Source of the DNA: Chelydra serpentina | Lineage: Eukaryota; Chordata; Testudines; Chelydridae | Length of the DNA: 64,000 nucleotides | NCBI GenBank assembly: GCA_037349315.1 | Contig: JBAIAC010000057.1 | Span: forward strand, 9,083,501 to 9,147,500 | Direction: 5' to 3' | Shown here: in pieces, positions 20,423-54,768 of the stretch | Layout: each line of letters opens with the position of its first letter | Position numbering within the stretch: position 1 is the first letter of the stretch | Position numbers and translations under genes: made by a program | Notes under the pieces: model-generated | Seen by the model: the letters and a program-made list of their open reading frames with translations, nothing else | Databases searched by the model: none | Told to the model about the DNA's origin: nothing

Positions 20423-22719
20423 TGACTGACTCCAAATCTGAACACTTCCCAGCATTGAGAGATTTTGGTTTGGTCCCCTCTTAATCTTATTTTAATTATT
20501 TTCCAATTAACTTTATCATCTACTAAATTTTGTATCTAAACCTTTTAAATAAGAATATGATATGCGGTTACATTGAGAAAGTACAAGGGCTTTTAATTCT
20601 CATGTACTAATCACCCACTTGCATCAGGATGTGATCCTCCTTTGCTGGTTGCATGTAATGTAGAGAGCCATCAGGCACAGAGTAGACTCTGTACCCACAG
20701 GTTTGAGTCCTAACAGCATCAACTCAGCCTTTCTCTTTCCATTAGGTAGCACAGAACTTAAATTGTGTCTCTTTCCTATCAGAGTTTATCTAACCTGCCT
20801 GGTAGGTATGGTAAGAATAAAAGTTCCTGGGGGGTTGTCTCAGTGTTGGCTCCTGCCCTCCACCCCAGAGGAGGCTGCATTTTAGTGCCTTAATCAGAGG
20901 CCGTGTGAAGTCCTTTTGGATGAAAGGTGCTATAACAGTGGTCTCATTGCCATCCATAGACCTCCACACAGTGGTTTGCAGATTAAATGCTTGGAGCAAC
21001 TGGAAGGAAAATAGTTCATGAAAATATATTTTCCCTTTATAATGTCCTCAGAACACTACCCCTTTTCTTATAGTTGATAAGGACCCAATCCAGAAATCAA
21101 TGGGGCTGCATGTGGGTGCAGCAATCTGCCCACAGATTCAATCAGAGTTTGACTATTTGTAGCCATAATTTTGATTGCACAATTGGTGACTTATTTGGAT
21201 AGGGACTGTTTTCAACCTGGTCTGCAGCAAACTAAGCAAGACTCTTAATTTTGATACACAGGGCCCCTTTTAGCTGTTTGCTATCTTAGATTATTCTCAA
21301 TTGCTATTTAATGCTATTCTAATGTGGGGAACCTAGTCTGTTTGCAATTTTCCCCCTTTTTAAAATAAATATTTTTTGCCCTGACACTCAGCCTTCATGA
21401 TACAGTCTAATCCTGTAGGGCATCATCTTCCACTGTAAACATCCCAAGGTTCTGTACTGTGCAAAAAGATTGAGAGGGCTTGGTGGCAGCACCTATTAAA
21501 AAGCAAAGTCTCATACGGTCTTCAGAAGTAAGGTGAGCAAGTGTGCCTGCAAATATAAACCTCCCAGGCAAGAGCGATCAGAAGCTAGTAACCTCTTTTT
21601 ATGAGCCATGCTACTTGCAAACAGGAGGAGGATACCCCTGTGTACGGAGGGAAACTCGGGTCCAGCTCCATCAGACTCAACATAGAAACACATCAACCAG
21701 TAGCATGCATAGGTAGATGACTTCAGTTTGTTGCCCCATGAAGCACAGCAGGGAGTTCCTCTGGTGAGCCAAGCAGCTCTCCTGTTGAGCCTCTCCCGTG
21801 TAAGGAAAGCTCATCTGTCAGGACCTGCTGCGCAGAGGTGCTCTTCCCTGTTCCACTGGAAGCAGCAGTCTCTCCCACACACAACACCTCGCTTCCCAGT
21901 CTGTACCTTCTTCGAGCAGCAGACATCTTAGGCTTGTACCCACCATTGCTTGCTCCCCCCACCCAAAACCATCTCATAAAGCCCCAATGGGTTGTACCCT
22001 TTCTGTGTTACCCCCTCCCTTCTCTCCCATTCCAGCCTGTCCAAAATGTTGCTACTAAACCCTTCTCTTGTTGCTAACCCCCGCCCCCCCCTTTGTGGAC
22101 TTCCTTTAACTATTATCAGATTTAAGCTTGTAACCCCAATCTTCCTGGCCCTATATGTGTTTTATAAGCAATCATCTTGCTTTATAAGTGAACTCTACTA
22201 ATAAACTCAGTCTCTAGTGGCTGTTACATCATTGGACTATGTTCTTCAACCGTTTTTGCTGCTCAATGGCATGTGGAGCAGCAAAGCCTAACCTAATTGT
22301 TACCTGTTTCACCCATAGCTGGAGGCAAACAGACAGGAGCTACCTGGTGCAGCCCCGTGGCTAGCCCAGGCTGACAAAAGGATGGGGTGTGTGAAAAGGG
22401 TGTTATCTGCATTTGTGTGGCTGTGGCCAAAAAAAAATCAGAGTAACAATCAGGCCCCGCTTTAAAATGTCACCTGACTGGTGTGTGAATTGCAACAGCT
22501 GACACTGAGTGCTGTGCCTGGGGATGTGGGCATAGGCAAAGTTTCACTTCTGTATTTGGGGGAGGCAGCTCCTGTCAGGCCAATGGGGCTGTGTGGGGGG
22601 AGGGGCGAATTCAGCAGTTTGGGGGGTAATGCCCCTCCCCCCCCGTGTCCCTAAACTACACCCATGGGGAGGCTTGCATGCTATTTGGGTGGCCACAGGT
22701 AGGATTGGATTTTGATGGG
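20423..22719. other. LIN28A-DHDDS intergenic sequence
   Basis: No conserved exon or strong repeat was seen. The short open frames in both strands lack family motifs. From about 22560 the sequence becomes G/C-rich as it approaches the DHDDS CpG island. Confidence 0.5.
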
Positions 22720-23340
22720 CTGTTATGAAGAGCGGGAGGAATGGGAGCTGTGCCCATAAACATCCCAGCCCAGCACGGTGGGCCTTGGGGCCCCGTCACC
22801 AAGGTGTGAGCTGCCCTCGAACATTGCGCCAGTCAGTTCCGGGGGGCGGACAGGGCACCCCTCGTGGGAGGGCGGGCCTGTGCTTAGACAGGGGCTTATC
22901 CCCCGTCTCCTCAGGGACCCGCTCTACCCCAGGCACCTGCCTACCACTGGAGCGGGGGGCTGGGAGTGACCCCTGGGCTGTTCCCATCTCCTGCGAACAC
23001 CCCCCCCCCGCGCGGCCTGTGCCCCTCAGCCGGGTCCTGCCGCCCGCCCCCATCCCTGGGCCGCGTTGGCGGGAAGATGAAAGGGCGGGACCATTAAAGG
23101 CAGCAGCTTCGGAGTGCGAACAGCGCATGCGCGGAAGGCCCGCCCTCCGCGTGTGTTGATGACGTATGCGGAAGGACACGTCGCCCTGCTCGAGAGGCTG
23201 AGCGCTGGAGGGAGAGGTACCGCGGGGAGCGGGTCGGGGCGCTGGGGGTGCTCCCGTTGCGAGAAGGGGGGCTGGGGAGAGCCTGTGGTGGGAGGGGGGT
23301 ACCTGATGCGGCTGGGGGAAGCCCCGGGGTGGTGAGGCAA
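22720..23340 (+). promoter_or_regulatory. DHDDS: CpG-rich DHDDS promoter and first noncoding exon
   Basis: A CpG-dense block just upstream of DHDDS. GCGCATGCGC at 23123-23132 is a perfect NRF1 motif. TGACGTA at 23160-23166 is a CRE/ATF half-type site, and two CGGAAG ETS cores lie beside it. GAGAG/GTACCG at 23216/23217 looks like the donor of an untranslated first exon, since the start codon lies in the next exon at 24571. No TATA box is evident, as expected for a housekeeping gene. The transcription start is inferred to lie near 23130-23180. Long open frames on both strands here are a by-product of GC content. Confidence 0.7.
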
Positions 23341-23560
23341 CATGGCCTAGTGGGCAGAGCACTGGGCTGGGACTCAGGAGACCCGGGCTGTACTCCCGGC
23401 TCTGCCATTCGTCCGCTGGGTGGCCTTGGACCAGTCACTGCCCTGCTGCGTGCCTCAGTTTCCCTATCTGTAGCACAGTGATAATGATCCTTGGTAAAGC
23501 GCCTTGAGACCTAGGGGTGACATGGGCTGTATGAGAGCTGGGTAGTATTGTTAGTAGCTA
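23332..23560 (+). repeat. MIR copy, near full length
   Basis: The tRNA-like head (GGCCTAGTGGGCAGAGCACT) is followed by GCCTCAGTTTCCCTATCTGT and the distal TAAAGCGCCTTGAGACC. It lies at the start of DHDDS intron 1. Confidence 0.85.
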
Positions 23561-24553
23561 GGGAGGAAGGAAGTCTCGGGAGCCAGAGTCTCTCTATTGT
23601 GAGAGGGTGGGAAAGTTCTGGTAGTAAAGCCCAAGTTCTGGGAGGTGGCTGAGCTGCCCTGAGTCCCTGGCGAGACTTCCTCTCTGGAGGAGAAAGGGGA
23701 GGGAATCTAAGTGAGAGTGGGTGAAGAAACCGTCCCATCTATTCACCTAGGGCCCATGATGGATTCAAAACAAGGCCTGGATTGGTGTGTATTAAACAGC
23801 TAGAGGTAGACATCCTCCCCCACCCCCAGGCTCTCTCCCCGTCACTGCTTTGCCTGCCCTTTGCTGAAGGTGAATAGCTCAGAACCCTAGTTGGAAGAAA
23901 GTAAAGGATTCTCTGGGAGCTCAGCAAATTGCTACAGGCAGCATCAATGGGCCAAACATACATGGGACCTATCAGCATTTGATGTGAGTTTACTGGTGCT
24001 GGTGAAAGATTCTGCCTTGATGACTGGAGACTGAAGTCTTCTTTTTCTACAGAATAGAAATAGCATGAGCAGCAGCAGGGCAGGCTCTCAGCTCCTGACA
24101 ATGTATATTGCCCCTAAATTGGAGCAAGCACTTGGGTGAAAGGGGAGTGTAGTCTCCAAGATCAGTTAGCCCTTGTCTTTGCTGATGACCAATTAATGAC
24201 AACCATGGTGGAGGCTTTTGTAATGTGTGTGCTTATTTTCTAAAAACTGCGCTGAGACCCAACAAGTCTTTTCACACAGCCCATTAAACAGTTATCAGGT
24301 AGTATCAATTTTTTCTTACTACCACCCAGTGTTGGCAATATAAAGCTGACAGACTCCATATCCATTCCTAAACTATCCAGACCTGGGATTTCATGTTCTG
24401 TTTTTCCAACTTATACTAAAGTTAGTAAAAAAAAAAGCTCTTAGAAGGTGACTACTAAAGCTTACTTTTCCTAAGTGACTGTTCTTACTGCTTTGGGCCC
24501 AAACAGATTCTCCTGATTCATTTGCCCCTTTTCTCATCTTGCCCCTCAAAAAG
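23561..24553 (+). other. DHDDS: DHDDS intron 1, remainder
   Basis: Unique-looking sequence with no exon or clear repeat. The acceptor before the first coding exon is CCCCTCAAAAAG near 24553. Confidence 0.5.
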
Positions 24554-24570
24554 AGGCTGCGGGTAAGGCC

Positions 24571-42658
<18,088 letters not shown>

Positions 42659-44620
42659 CCTCGATAGGCCTTGTGACGGTGAATATGAGCAGTGTTCGAA
42701 ATAACACTACTGCTAGGCCAGAGGAATTCACTATGTGGAGGGGTTCCACACTGGTGATGCAGGACTGGTACAAGATTTTATATCCAAAGTGGCACTATCC
42801 AAAGGGCAGATCTGGGCTGAGTACTACGCGGCTTTCTAGTTTTCTAAATGCCACTGAGGAAGTTAGGATGATCTTGCCTCCTGCCACTAAAAATGGAGAA
42901 AGGAATGCAATGACCCCTCTCTTATCTCTGCTGTCTGACACTTTGCATCTCTGGGTATTTTTGTGACAAGCAATTGACTAGAATTAACTAAGTCCCCTTG
43001 TGAGTCACCTGAGGCAAAGCAACCCAATTCTCCCTTAAATCTGCCTTGGACCCTGTGCTTCAATTCCTACTGCCACTTTCAGTGAGATTTGTTTATTATA
43101 ATAACATGGGTGGTAAACTTTTCCAAAGAACATGCTTTTCCCATTCTGCGTGGAAAGAATTGTGTTTGGTGGGGATGTGCTAGAAGCTGTGGCAAAAAAT
43201 AGTCTCCATAAATCATTGTAGAATTTTTCCTCCTTGCCTTTTTGTTCCAGGTGTTGATACATCCGCTGCTGGCTTTCAAAGAGCTGTAGCAAAATACAGA
43301 CTGTCAGCTATGCTGTATAGAGGAAGAAGTTGTTACTGGCCCTTAATATCTTGTACTTCCATTCTTTTTCCATCATCCTCTTTACAGTATTGAAGCAAGG
43401 ACGGGCACAGGTGTCTTTTCCAATATCAGGCACGATACTTTTATTTATTTATTATTATTTTTTTGGAGGTGGTGTGGAGAAAGAACTGGCTGAATCAAAT
43501 ATCTTGTTAAAAAGAACTTGTCTGAGGCAGGAAGAGAACTTAGCTAAAGGCAGCTATGTTATGATCTACTAAATGAGTGTAAGACTCAACCCACATGTAC
43601 AGCTTTCCCCTTCTGCTTCAGAGTATTGGGATGGCCTTAGCTCAAGAACATGGGGACTGAGATCAATCCATGTTTCCTACTCAATATGGTTTAAAGATGA
43701 CCTGTAGAAGCTCTTAACAGGGATGGTTTGCGTGGAGTAATTTGATGATGAGGAAAGACTCAAATTGGCACTGTACTACCTGTTTTTAATTTCGTACTGG
43801 CAGGGAGATGTGCTAGCTGACCTTCTAGTTCTTTTTCATCTCTGATTTATGTTCTTTTATATGGGCAGAACCAACTAAACATGTCTCCACAACTTGTTCC
43901 TGAGGCACGTTCAAATGCAACATCCGCTTTTGCTATTTTTAAAGTGTCCTTTTACCTCCGGATAAAAAAATGCAGATTTAAAAGCTTTAAGTGCTGCAAA
44001 CAGCACCCTGAAAATTATTGTGAAGAGGATAATTAAAATGTCAAATGAATTAAAGCATTTTAAAACAAAACATTTTTAAAATCTGAAAATTTAAAACTAG
44101 AGGAAGCTGCGTTTTGAAGATTTAATGAAGATGATGCCCTGGTATAATGTAATGTTCCTTAACCAATATGTGACTCCCCACTTTATGCCTGTTAAGGTGG
44201 AGTGAATTAGCAGATTTTCTGATTTATTTTGTTTGGGGGATGTGCTGGAAGTCTGAAACATTGGCTGAATAAACCCCTTTCCAGTGCATCCTCTTGTGTA
44301 AATAGCTAATGTTACCCCCCACACACACCTCAATAATGCATTGTGAGATCTATGGGTGATGGAGGCTGTCAATTTTATAGTGTTTATCCAGCTGCATTTC
44401 ATTTAATCATCTCTTTACATTTCAAGAGGTTTTCTGTAGAAGTAGTTCTTAAAACCTGATCTCTCTTTTCCTTAAGGAGCTGGATTTCTCTATAGTCTAA
44501 ATTTTACAGGGCATATAGAGCTTGGGAGCCCTGTTCCATTGTACCCTTCATGAACTAGAGAATATGTTCTGTGCAATAACCTGGTTTTGATCAAATAAAA
44601 TTATACTTTCACGTGTAAGA
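42659..44620 (+). other. DHDDS: DHDDS 3'UTR
   Basis: Runs from the stop to the first strong AATAAA at 44594-44599. A second AATAAA is at 44774-44779. No repeat family was recognised. A T-rich run (43440-43464) and an AT-rich part (43960-44100) are present. Confidence 0.65.
44594..44599 (+). terminator. DHDDS: Candidate DHDDS polyadenylation signal
   Basis: AATAAA 1.9 kb after the stop. The alternative at 44774-44779 is followed by a TTGCAAGCCTTTTC stretch. I cannot tell which is used. Confidence 0.6.
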
Positions 44621-44779
44621 TGAAAACAAGGACAGACTGAACTGCAGTGGTATGCTTTTTTAAAATAAGGAAGGGGTGGAAAAAGGTTGTGAAAAACAGC
44701 ATGCAGAGCTTGTACATATATCCTTTTTTAGGAATGGGTCTTTCCACTTAAGTTTTTGAGCTAAAGCCCCGGGAATAAA

Positions 44780-45459
44780 GTTGCAAGCCTTTTCAAGGGA
44801 GAGTCCAATTTCTGTAATGTAGAATGGTGTAAAAGCCTTGAGGGAGGGTGGATATAATATGGATAATTATCACTGGGAAGGCTTGCTGTGTAGTTGAAGA
44901 GCCCTGTTACAACCCAAAAAGCTGTGGGGTACTGTTCTTCTAGAGAAGGTATAGCTAAAAGGACAAGCTTGACACAGGTGAAACTGTGTACCTAATAATC
45001 AGACACAAAGTGTAGCAAATGTACATGGGAAAATAGACTATGGGCTCTCTTTCTCTAACTCTGTCTTCCTATGGAAAGGGGCAGACTTTACAAGTCATTT
45101 ACAATCAATAATGGTTGCCGGCCCTCAGACTTTCACCTTTTGAGTTGTTTAATAGTCCCTAATCTAATTTTTCTGGGCTTTTCAAACACTACATGATTAG
45201 TTCCCCTATTTCTGTTGGAAAACCTGGAATGTTTACAGGGGGAGGGAGATTTGTTTTATCCTCCCTGTAGAGAAGCTTCTAATGAGGTTCTGTTATCAGC
45301 TGAGCATTGATCTGTTTCCCTGTGGCCAAGACCATGTCCAAAAGCGCCCAGTCCCACCTGTTGCTTGAACTAAATCCCTGTCCTTCATTAAGTCCTGCGC
45401 CTTCCTCGCTCATGGACTTGACTATTGCTCTCCCCGTTTTAGTTGCCATTTTGAGTGAT
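44780..45459. other. DHDDS-HMGN2 intergenic spacer
   Basis: No gene or clear repeat was seen. GC content rises steeply at 45480. Confidence 0.5.
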
Positions 45460-46610
45460 TTCATTGTCATTTAAAGAAGAACTCACTCGAGTCGTTTCGT
45501 TGAAGCCCGGGGCCGCGTGGGCGTTTCAAACTCAGGAGCGATCCCTGCGGGTGGGGTGTGACCCTGCCGCGCGCGCTCTGCCTTTGTGCGCGTGGGCTCC
45601 CTGGCTGTGCGCTCCTCCCGCGAGCGGAGCTTTGTTCCCCGCGCCGCCAGCAACCCCCCCGTGGCTTGGTGTGGGCTGAGGGGTAGCGGGCCCAGAGGAG
45701 CGGCCGGGGCATGGAGTCACTACATCCCAAGGGCGATCCCCACCGGCATGCACGCGTGTGCCTGGTGTGGGGGGATAGGCTAGGAGGGCCGGCGGGTGCT
45801 GAAGGGACAGCTCCTTAACCTGCCCACTAGCCCCCAGCAGACAGCGAGGCGGGGGGGCTGGCTCCAGGTAGTAAAGCCTGCACCTTGCGTGGGCGGTGCA
45901 GGGGAGGCTGCCCGCGCGGGGCTCCTTCCCACCGGCCTCCCCGCCAGAGAAGTGGCGGCAGCGCCGAGCCTAGGCGGAGGGAGGCCGCTGGGCCCAGTGG
46001 CCGCGATCCGCCCGCCCGCAGCTCCCCTCTTCAGCGGAGCAGCTGTTGCAGTGCCCTGTCTCCACCCTCTCGGCTCCAGCTGGGGGAGGATTCCCGCAGC
46101 CCCCAGGCTGGGCCCTGGCAGGTTCGCAGAGGCCTCTCTTTCCCCCCGTGGGCGATCGCCTGCGGTGGCGCTCGCTCCATCTTACGCCCTAGTGACCCGC
46201 GGGAGGACTCCGCGGAGCCCCCTTACACCGGCGTAAGGCGACGCGCAGCGCCCCCCCCCCCGTGTAATTATGTACAACGCCCCCCCCCCCGGTTGATTTG
46301 GAGGGCGGGAATAGCGACGCTTCCCTCTCCCCGGGGATATTTGACAGGTATTAGCTACGCGCTGTCCGCCATTGGGTAGAAAGTAGGTTTTCCAGCCTCC
46401 CCACCCTCCTAGGTGCCGGTGAACAGCCCGGCCCCGGCGGGGAGAAGCGGGGTTGGAGCAGCAGGTTTGCACAGAGCCGTTTGGAGGCGCGAGGCGGGCG
46501 CAGCGCGAGCGTTGGCGTGGCGGAGACAGGAGAAGAGGCCAGAGCTGCGCGCGCCACCGCCTCTTTTCTGTCTCTCTCTCCTCCCCCCCCGCCCAGTTTG
46601 GCCCTTCCCC

Positions 46611-46716
46611 CACGTGACCCGTGCTGGCCAATGGGCGGGCGGGGCGGTGGGGATCCGGCTGGAACCGGTTGGGCCGCGTCCGGCTCTATATAAAACTTTA
46701 TAAACACCCGATTCAA
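46611..46716 (+). promoter_or_regulatory. HMGN2: HMGN2 core promoter
   Basis: In order: CACGTGAC E-box (46611-46618), CCAAT in GGCCAATGGGCGGGCGGGGC near 46625-46645 combined with GC boxes, and TATATAAA at 46687-46694. A start site about 25-30 bp later, near 46716, would leave a 5'UTR of about 155 bp before ATG at 46872. The start site is inferred. Confidence 0.75.
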
Positions 46717-46871
46717 ATTAGTGGGGTCGGGAGAGAGACCAGGGAACCTAACGCCAACGCTTGCCCTACCGTCCGATCTAGGCGAGCCTCCCCTGCCCAC
46801 ACCGCCCGGGCCGGACCTAGCGAAACCCTCTCACTCCGCCCAGTCGAGCTCCTCACGCACCGCCCGGAGAC

Positions 46872-50280
<3,409 letters not shown>

Positions 50281-51155
50281 ATTGTGTGAATTTTTGATAA
50301 CTGTGTACTTCTGGTGACTGTACAGTTTGAAATACTATTTTTTATCAAGTTTTATAACAATGCAGAATTTTGTTTTACTTTTTTTTAAGCTATGTTGTTA
50401 GCACACAGAATGCTTCGTTGTTGTGTTTTTTTGGGGAGCAACGGGGGCAAAAATGTCACTCTATTTCTCAAACCCGGTTTAAAAAAAAAAGTCCCCTTGT
50501 TTTTTTTGTGTAAGGAGAGGGCTCTTCCTGGACATGAAGAGGAGGGATTCCCTGATGCTGCATGTCAGTTCAGCTTTGTGAAATGCATTGGAGTGAACAT
50601 CGAAGGTCCCACCATGCCTGCTTGCCAATTTTAAAACTGCAGTTTGTAATGTCCTCTCTTTTCTCATTCCCTTTAGTCATTTGCATATAGCTTATCACTC
50701 CTTTAAATATGGCAAAAGGCATTTTAGGATTTATCACCCCAAAATCTAATGCATTGTCACTGTCAGGCAATCCAGACTTCCAGTGTCAAAATTGGGATGT
50801 GTGGGCTCTAAAAGGAGCTACATTTCCTCTTTTTATATTGTGGATCTTCAAATTAAAAACTCTGCAGTTTTAATTTTGTTTTCCTCTAAAAGTCAGGGTA
50901 GGCTTGTGAAAAGTTGTTAAACAACATGCTAAATGTGAAAGTGTCCACCCTCACTCTAAACTTTTCCCTGTCCAAGTATGAAATGAAGATTCTTCATTGG
51001 TTTTATATAGTAACTTTTACGTTTTGATAGTCCATGGAGGGAGGGGAGTTTGAAGTTGTTGTAAAATGTTGCAGATTGTAGCCCATGTCCTGCCTGAATT
51101 ACCATGATTGTTTATGAAAAGTACCTTTAATAAAGCTGGATACGGTTTGGCTTGG
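50281..51155 (+). other. HMGN2: HMGN2 3'UTR
   Basis: About 0.87 kb from the stop to just past AATAAA at 51129-51134. U-rich near the start. Open frames in both directions are not coding by any motif. The first downstream hAT copy begins 100 bp later. Confidence 0.85.
51129..51134 (+). terminator. HMGN2: HMGN2 polyadenylation signal
   Basis: AATAAA in CTTTAATAAAGCTGGA, followed by GT- and T-rich sequence (GGACTGTTCTT, then TTTTTTTCTG). Confidence 0.8.
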
Positions 51156-51252
51156 ACTGTTCTTAATAATTTTTTTCTGCTTTCTATGGCCTCTCCCACC
51201 TTTGACTTGGCAACATGTCAAAAGGAGAAAGTGAGACGGCAGTCAATCTCTT

Positions 51253-52788
51253 AGGGCTCTCAATCACGGTTAATTCACGTGATTAACTCAAAAAAATTTA
51301 ATTATGATTTAAAAAAATAAGTGCAAATAATCCCACTTATAACAGTAGAATGCCAATCGAAATGTGTTAAATATTTTTGGATGGTTTTTCTACATTTTCT
51401 ATATTGATTTCAGTTACAACACAGAATACAAAGTGCACCGTGCTCACTTTCTATTGTTACAAATATGTGAAAATGATAAAAGAAATAGTATTTTTAATTC
51501 ACCTCAAACAAGTACTGAAGTACACTTTCACGATAAAGAGATTGTAACTTACAAATGCAGACTTTTTTTTTTTTTTTTTTGGTTACGTAACTGCACTCAA
51601 ACAAATCCGTGTAAAACTTTAAAGCCTACAAGTCCACTCAGTCCTACTTCTTATTCTGCCAATTGCTAAGACAGACACATTTGTTTACATTGACGGGCGA
51701 TACTGCTGCCTGCTTTTTATGTACATCACATGAAAGTGAGAACAGGTGTTCTCATGGCACTTTTGTAGCCAGCATTGTAAGGTATTTACATGTCAGATAT
51801 GCTAAACATTTGTATGCCCCTTCATGCTTCAGCCACCATTCCAGAGAACATGCTTCCATGCTGATGACGCTCGTTAAAAAATGTCAATTAAATTTGTGAT
51901 TGTACGCCTTGCCGGGGGGGGGAGAATTTCACATCTGCTCTGTTTTACCCGCAATCTGCATATATTTCATGTTATAGCAGTCTCAGATGATGACCCAGCA
52001 CATGTTCGTTAACACTTTCACAGCAGATTTGACAAAACACAAAAAGGTACCAATGTGAGATTTCTAAAAATAGCTACAGCACTTGACCCAAGATTAAGAA
52101 TCTGAAGTGCCTTCCAAAATCTAAAGCATGCTCCACACCTTGTCCCTCTCAGAAGTCTTAAAAAAGCAACACTGATGTGGAAACTACAGAACCTAAACCA
52201 CCAAAAAAGGAAAATCGACCTCCTGGTGGCATCTGACTTAGATGATGAAAACGAACATGCATCAGTCTGTACTGCTTTGGATTGTTATGAAGCAGAACCC
52301 CATCACCAGCATGGAAGCATGTGTGCTGGAATCGTGGTTGAAGCATGAAGGAACATATGAATCTTTAGCACGTCTGGCATGTAAATACCCTGCAACGCCA
52401 GCTACAACAGTGCCATGCAAATGCCTGTCCTCACTTTCCAGTTATATTGTAAACAAGCAGGCGGGTACCATTATCTCCTGCCAATTGAAACTAAGCTTGT
52501 TTGAGTGATTGGTTGACCAAGAAGTAGGACTGGATGTACTTGTAGGCTCTAAAGTTTAACATTGTTTTATTTTTGAATTCAGTTTTATTGTACATAATTC
52601 TATATTTTTAAGTGCAACTTTCATGGGAGAGATTGTCCTACGGTACTTGTATGAGATGAACTGCAAAAAAAATTTTTTACAGTGCAAATATTTGTAGTAC
52701 ATATCCAAAAATATTTAAAATAAATGGTATTCTATTTTAACAGCGTGACTAATTTTTTTAATTGTGCAATTAAGTCCTTGACAGCCCT
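51253..52788 (+). mobile_element. Internally deleted hAT, copy 2
   Basis: Ends AGGGCTCT and ACAGCCCT, with the same body as 7740-9637. The transposase remnant (about 51975-52510) has several small deletions and is more decayed than in copies 1 and 3. No clear target duplication was seen. Confidence 0.8.
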
Positions 52789-53340
52789 AATACATATACA
52801 CATTAATAGGATAGTCTGTTCACAAAACAAAAGCTGTATTTAGTCACCTTGCCCTTGCAGTACAAGTACGTACACCTGGTAGCTCCACTGCAAGGTTGTT
52901 TGGGTCATATCTGGCCCCAGATTGCATTCTGGGATGGTACATGGAGGGGGTGGTTCCACTACAGGATTTTTTGTCACATATGGCTTCAGACTACTTTTTT
53001 GGGCCTCTAAGAAAACATACTAAACTAAGTTCCCCTCAATATCATGATCTAACGTACAATGAGTGCTTCAATTAGAGTAGGGAGAGCTAATATTTTAACT
53101 TCCTAGATTTTTACAGTGAAAACAGTACTAGCATGTGGTAATGGGCTCTGCAAAAGACTTACCAGCTGAATTGTTTATTTATTTATTTTGTTGGCTGCAG
53201 AGATGAGAGCAAAAGCTTACTTTGCCAAGTTAGGAACTGAATATGCACAGAGAGCAGATTTGTTGAGTAAGAAAGTGTCATTTCTGTTTGGCTCTATCTG
53301 AAAAGTGACTAAACTTAAAGGATATGTGCAACTTTAAATT
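52789..53340. other. Spacer between two hAT copies
   Basis: 552 bp with no gene and no recognised repeat. Confidence 0.5.
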
Positions 53341-53997
53341 AGGGCTGTGGATTAATCGCAGTTTACTTGTGATTAACTCAAAATTAACCGCAGTTTTAAT
53401 TGCACTGTTAGAATACCAATTGAAATGTATTAAATTTTGGATTTTTTTCCTACATTTTCAAATATTGGTTTCAATTACAACACAAAATACAAAGTGTACA
53501 CTGCTCACTTTATATTTTTGGTTACAAATATTTGTACTGTAAAAATGAAAAGAAATAGTATTTTTCAATTCACCTCATATAACTACTGTAGTACAATCTA
53601 TTGTGAAAGTGTACCTTACAAATGTAGATTATTTTTTTTTTGTTAGAGCTGCACTCAAAAATAAAATGCAAAATTTTAGAGCCTACAAGTTCACTCAGTC
53701 CTACTTCTCGTTCAGACAATCGCTAAGAAACAAGTTTGTTTACATTTCTGGGAGATAAAGCTGCCCATTTCTTATATACAATGTCACCAGAAGGTGAGAA
53801 CAGGCGTTCACATGGCACTTTTGTAGCCAGCATTGCAAGGTATGTAAATACCAGATTGTTTCGCATATCTGGCATGTAAATACCTTGGCTATATACCTAT
53901 AGCCTTCATGCGTTCGCCACTTTTGCAGAGCACATGCTTCCATGTTGATGACGCTCTTTAAAAAAAAAAATTACAGTTACATTTCTGACTCAGCTCC

Positions 53998-54324
53998 TTG
54001 TGGGAGAATTGTGTCTCTATCTCTATTGTACCCGCATTCTGCCATATATTTCATGTTATAGTAGTCTCCGATGATGACTCAGCACATGTTCATTTTAAGA
54101 ACACTTTTGCTGCAGATTTGACAAAATGCAAAGAAGGTACCAATGTGAGATTTCTAAAGATAGCTACAGCACGCGACCCAAGATTTAAGAATCTGAAGTG
54201 CCTTCCAAAACCTGAGATGGATGAGGTATGGAGCATGCTTTCAGAAGTCTTAAAAGAGCAACACTCTGATGTGGAAACTACAGAACCTGAACCACCAAAA
54301 AGAAAACCTGCTGGTAGCATCTGA
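53998..54324 (+). pseudogene. hAT transposase C-terminal remnant in copy 3
   Basis: 108 codons parallel to the copy 1 remnant. As there, the sequence begins after an acceptor-like TGTTATAG (54053-54060), which suggests that the element kept only the last exon of a transposase gene. Confidence 0.7.
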
Positions 54325-54554
54325 CTCAGATGATGAAAATGAACATGCATTGGTCTGCACTGCTTTGTATTGTTATCGAGCAGAACCCATCATCAGCATG
54401 AACACATGTCCTCTGGAATCGTGGTTGAAGCATGAAGGGACATATTAATCTTTAGCGCATCTGGCATGTAAATACCTTGCAATGCCAACTACAACAGTGC
54501 CATGCAAACCCTGTTCTCACTTTCAGGTGACATTGTGAACAAGAAGCACCTCCG

Positions 54555-54768
54555 GAGGGAGGGATAGCTCAGTGGTTTGAGCATTGGCCTGCTAAACCCA
54601 CAGTTTTGAGTTCAATCCTTGAGGGGGTCATTTAGGGATCTGGGGCAAAAAATCTGTCAGGGGACAGTACTTGTTCCTGCTAGTGAAGGCAGGGGACTGG
54701 ACTCAATGACCTTTCAAGGTCTTTCCAGTTCTAGGAGATTGGCATATCTCCATTTATTTATTTATTGA
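54555..54768 (+). mobile_element. tRNA-derived SINE with ATTT tail
   Basis: The head is nearly identical to the SINE at 15726 (GGGATAGCTCAGTGGTTTGA). The 3' part differs: GGTCTTTCCAGTTCTAGGAG, ATTGGCATATCTCC and then ATTTATTTATTTATT. It is a second subfamily, probably with a different LINE-like tail. Confidence 0.85.

Noticed and set aside
22725..23362. Long open frames on both strands (144 and 188 codons) in the DHDDS CpG island
   Set aside because: High GC content removes stop codons; both strands are open at once and the products are Pro/Arg/Gly-rich without domains.
45796..46800. Several frames of about 150 codons around the HMGN2 promoter
   Set aside because: Same reason: CpG island composition, overlapping frames on both strands, no family motif, and they cross the core promoter.
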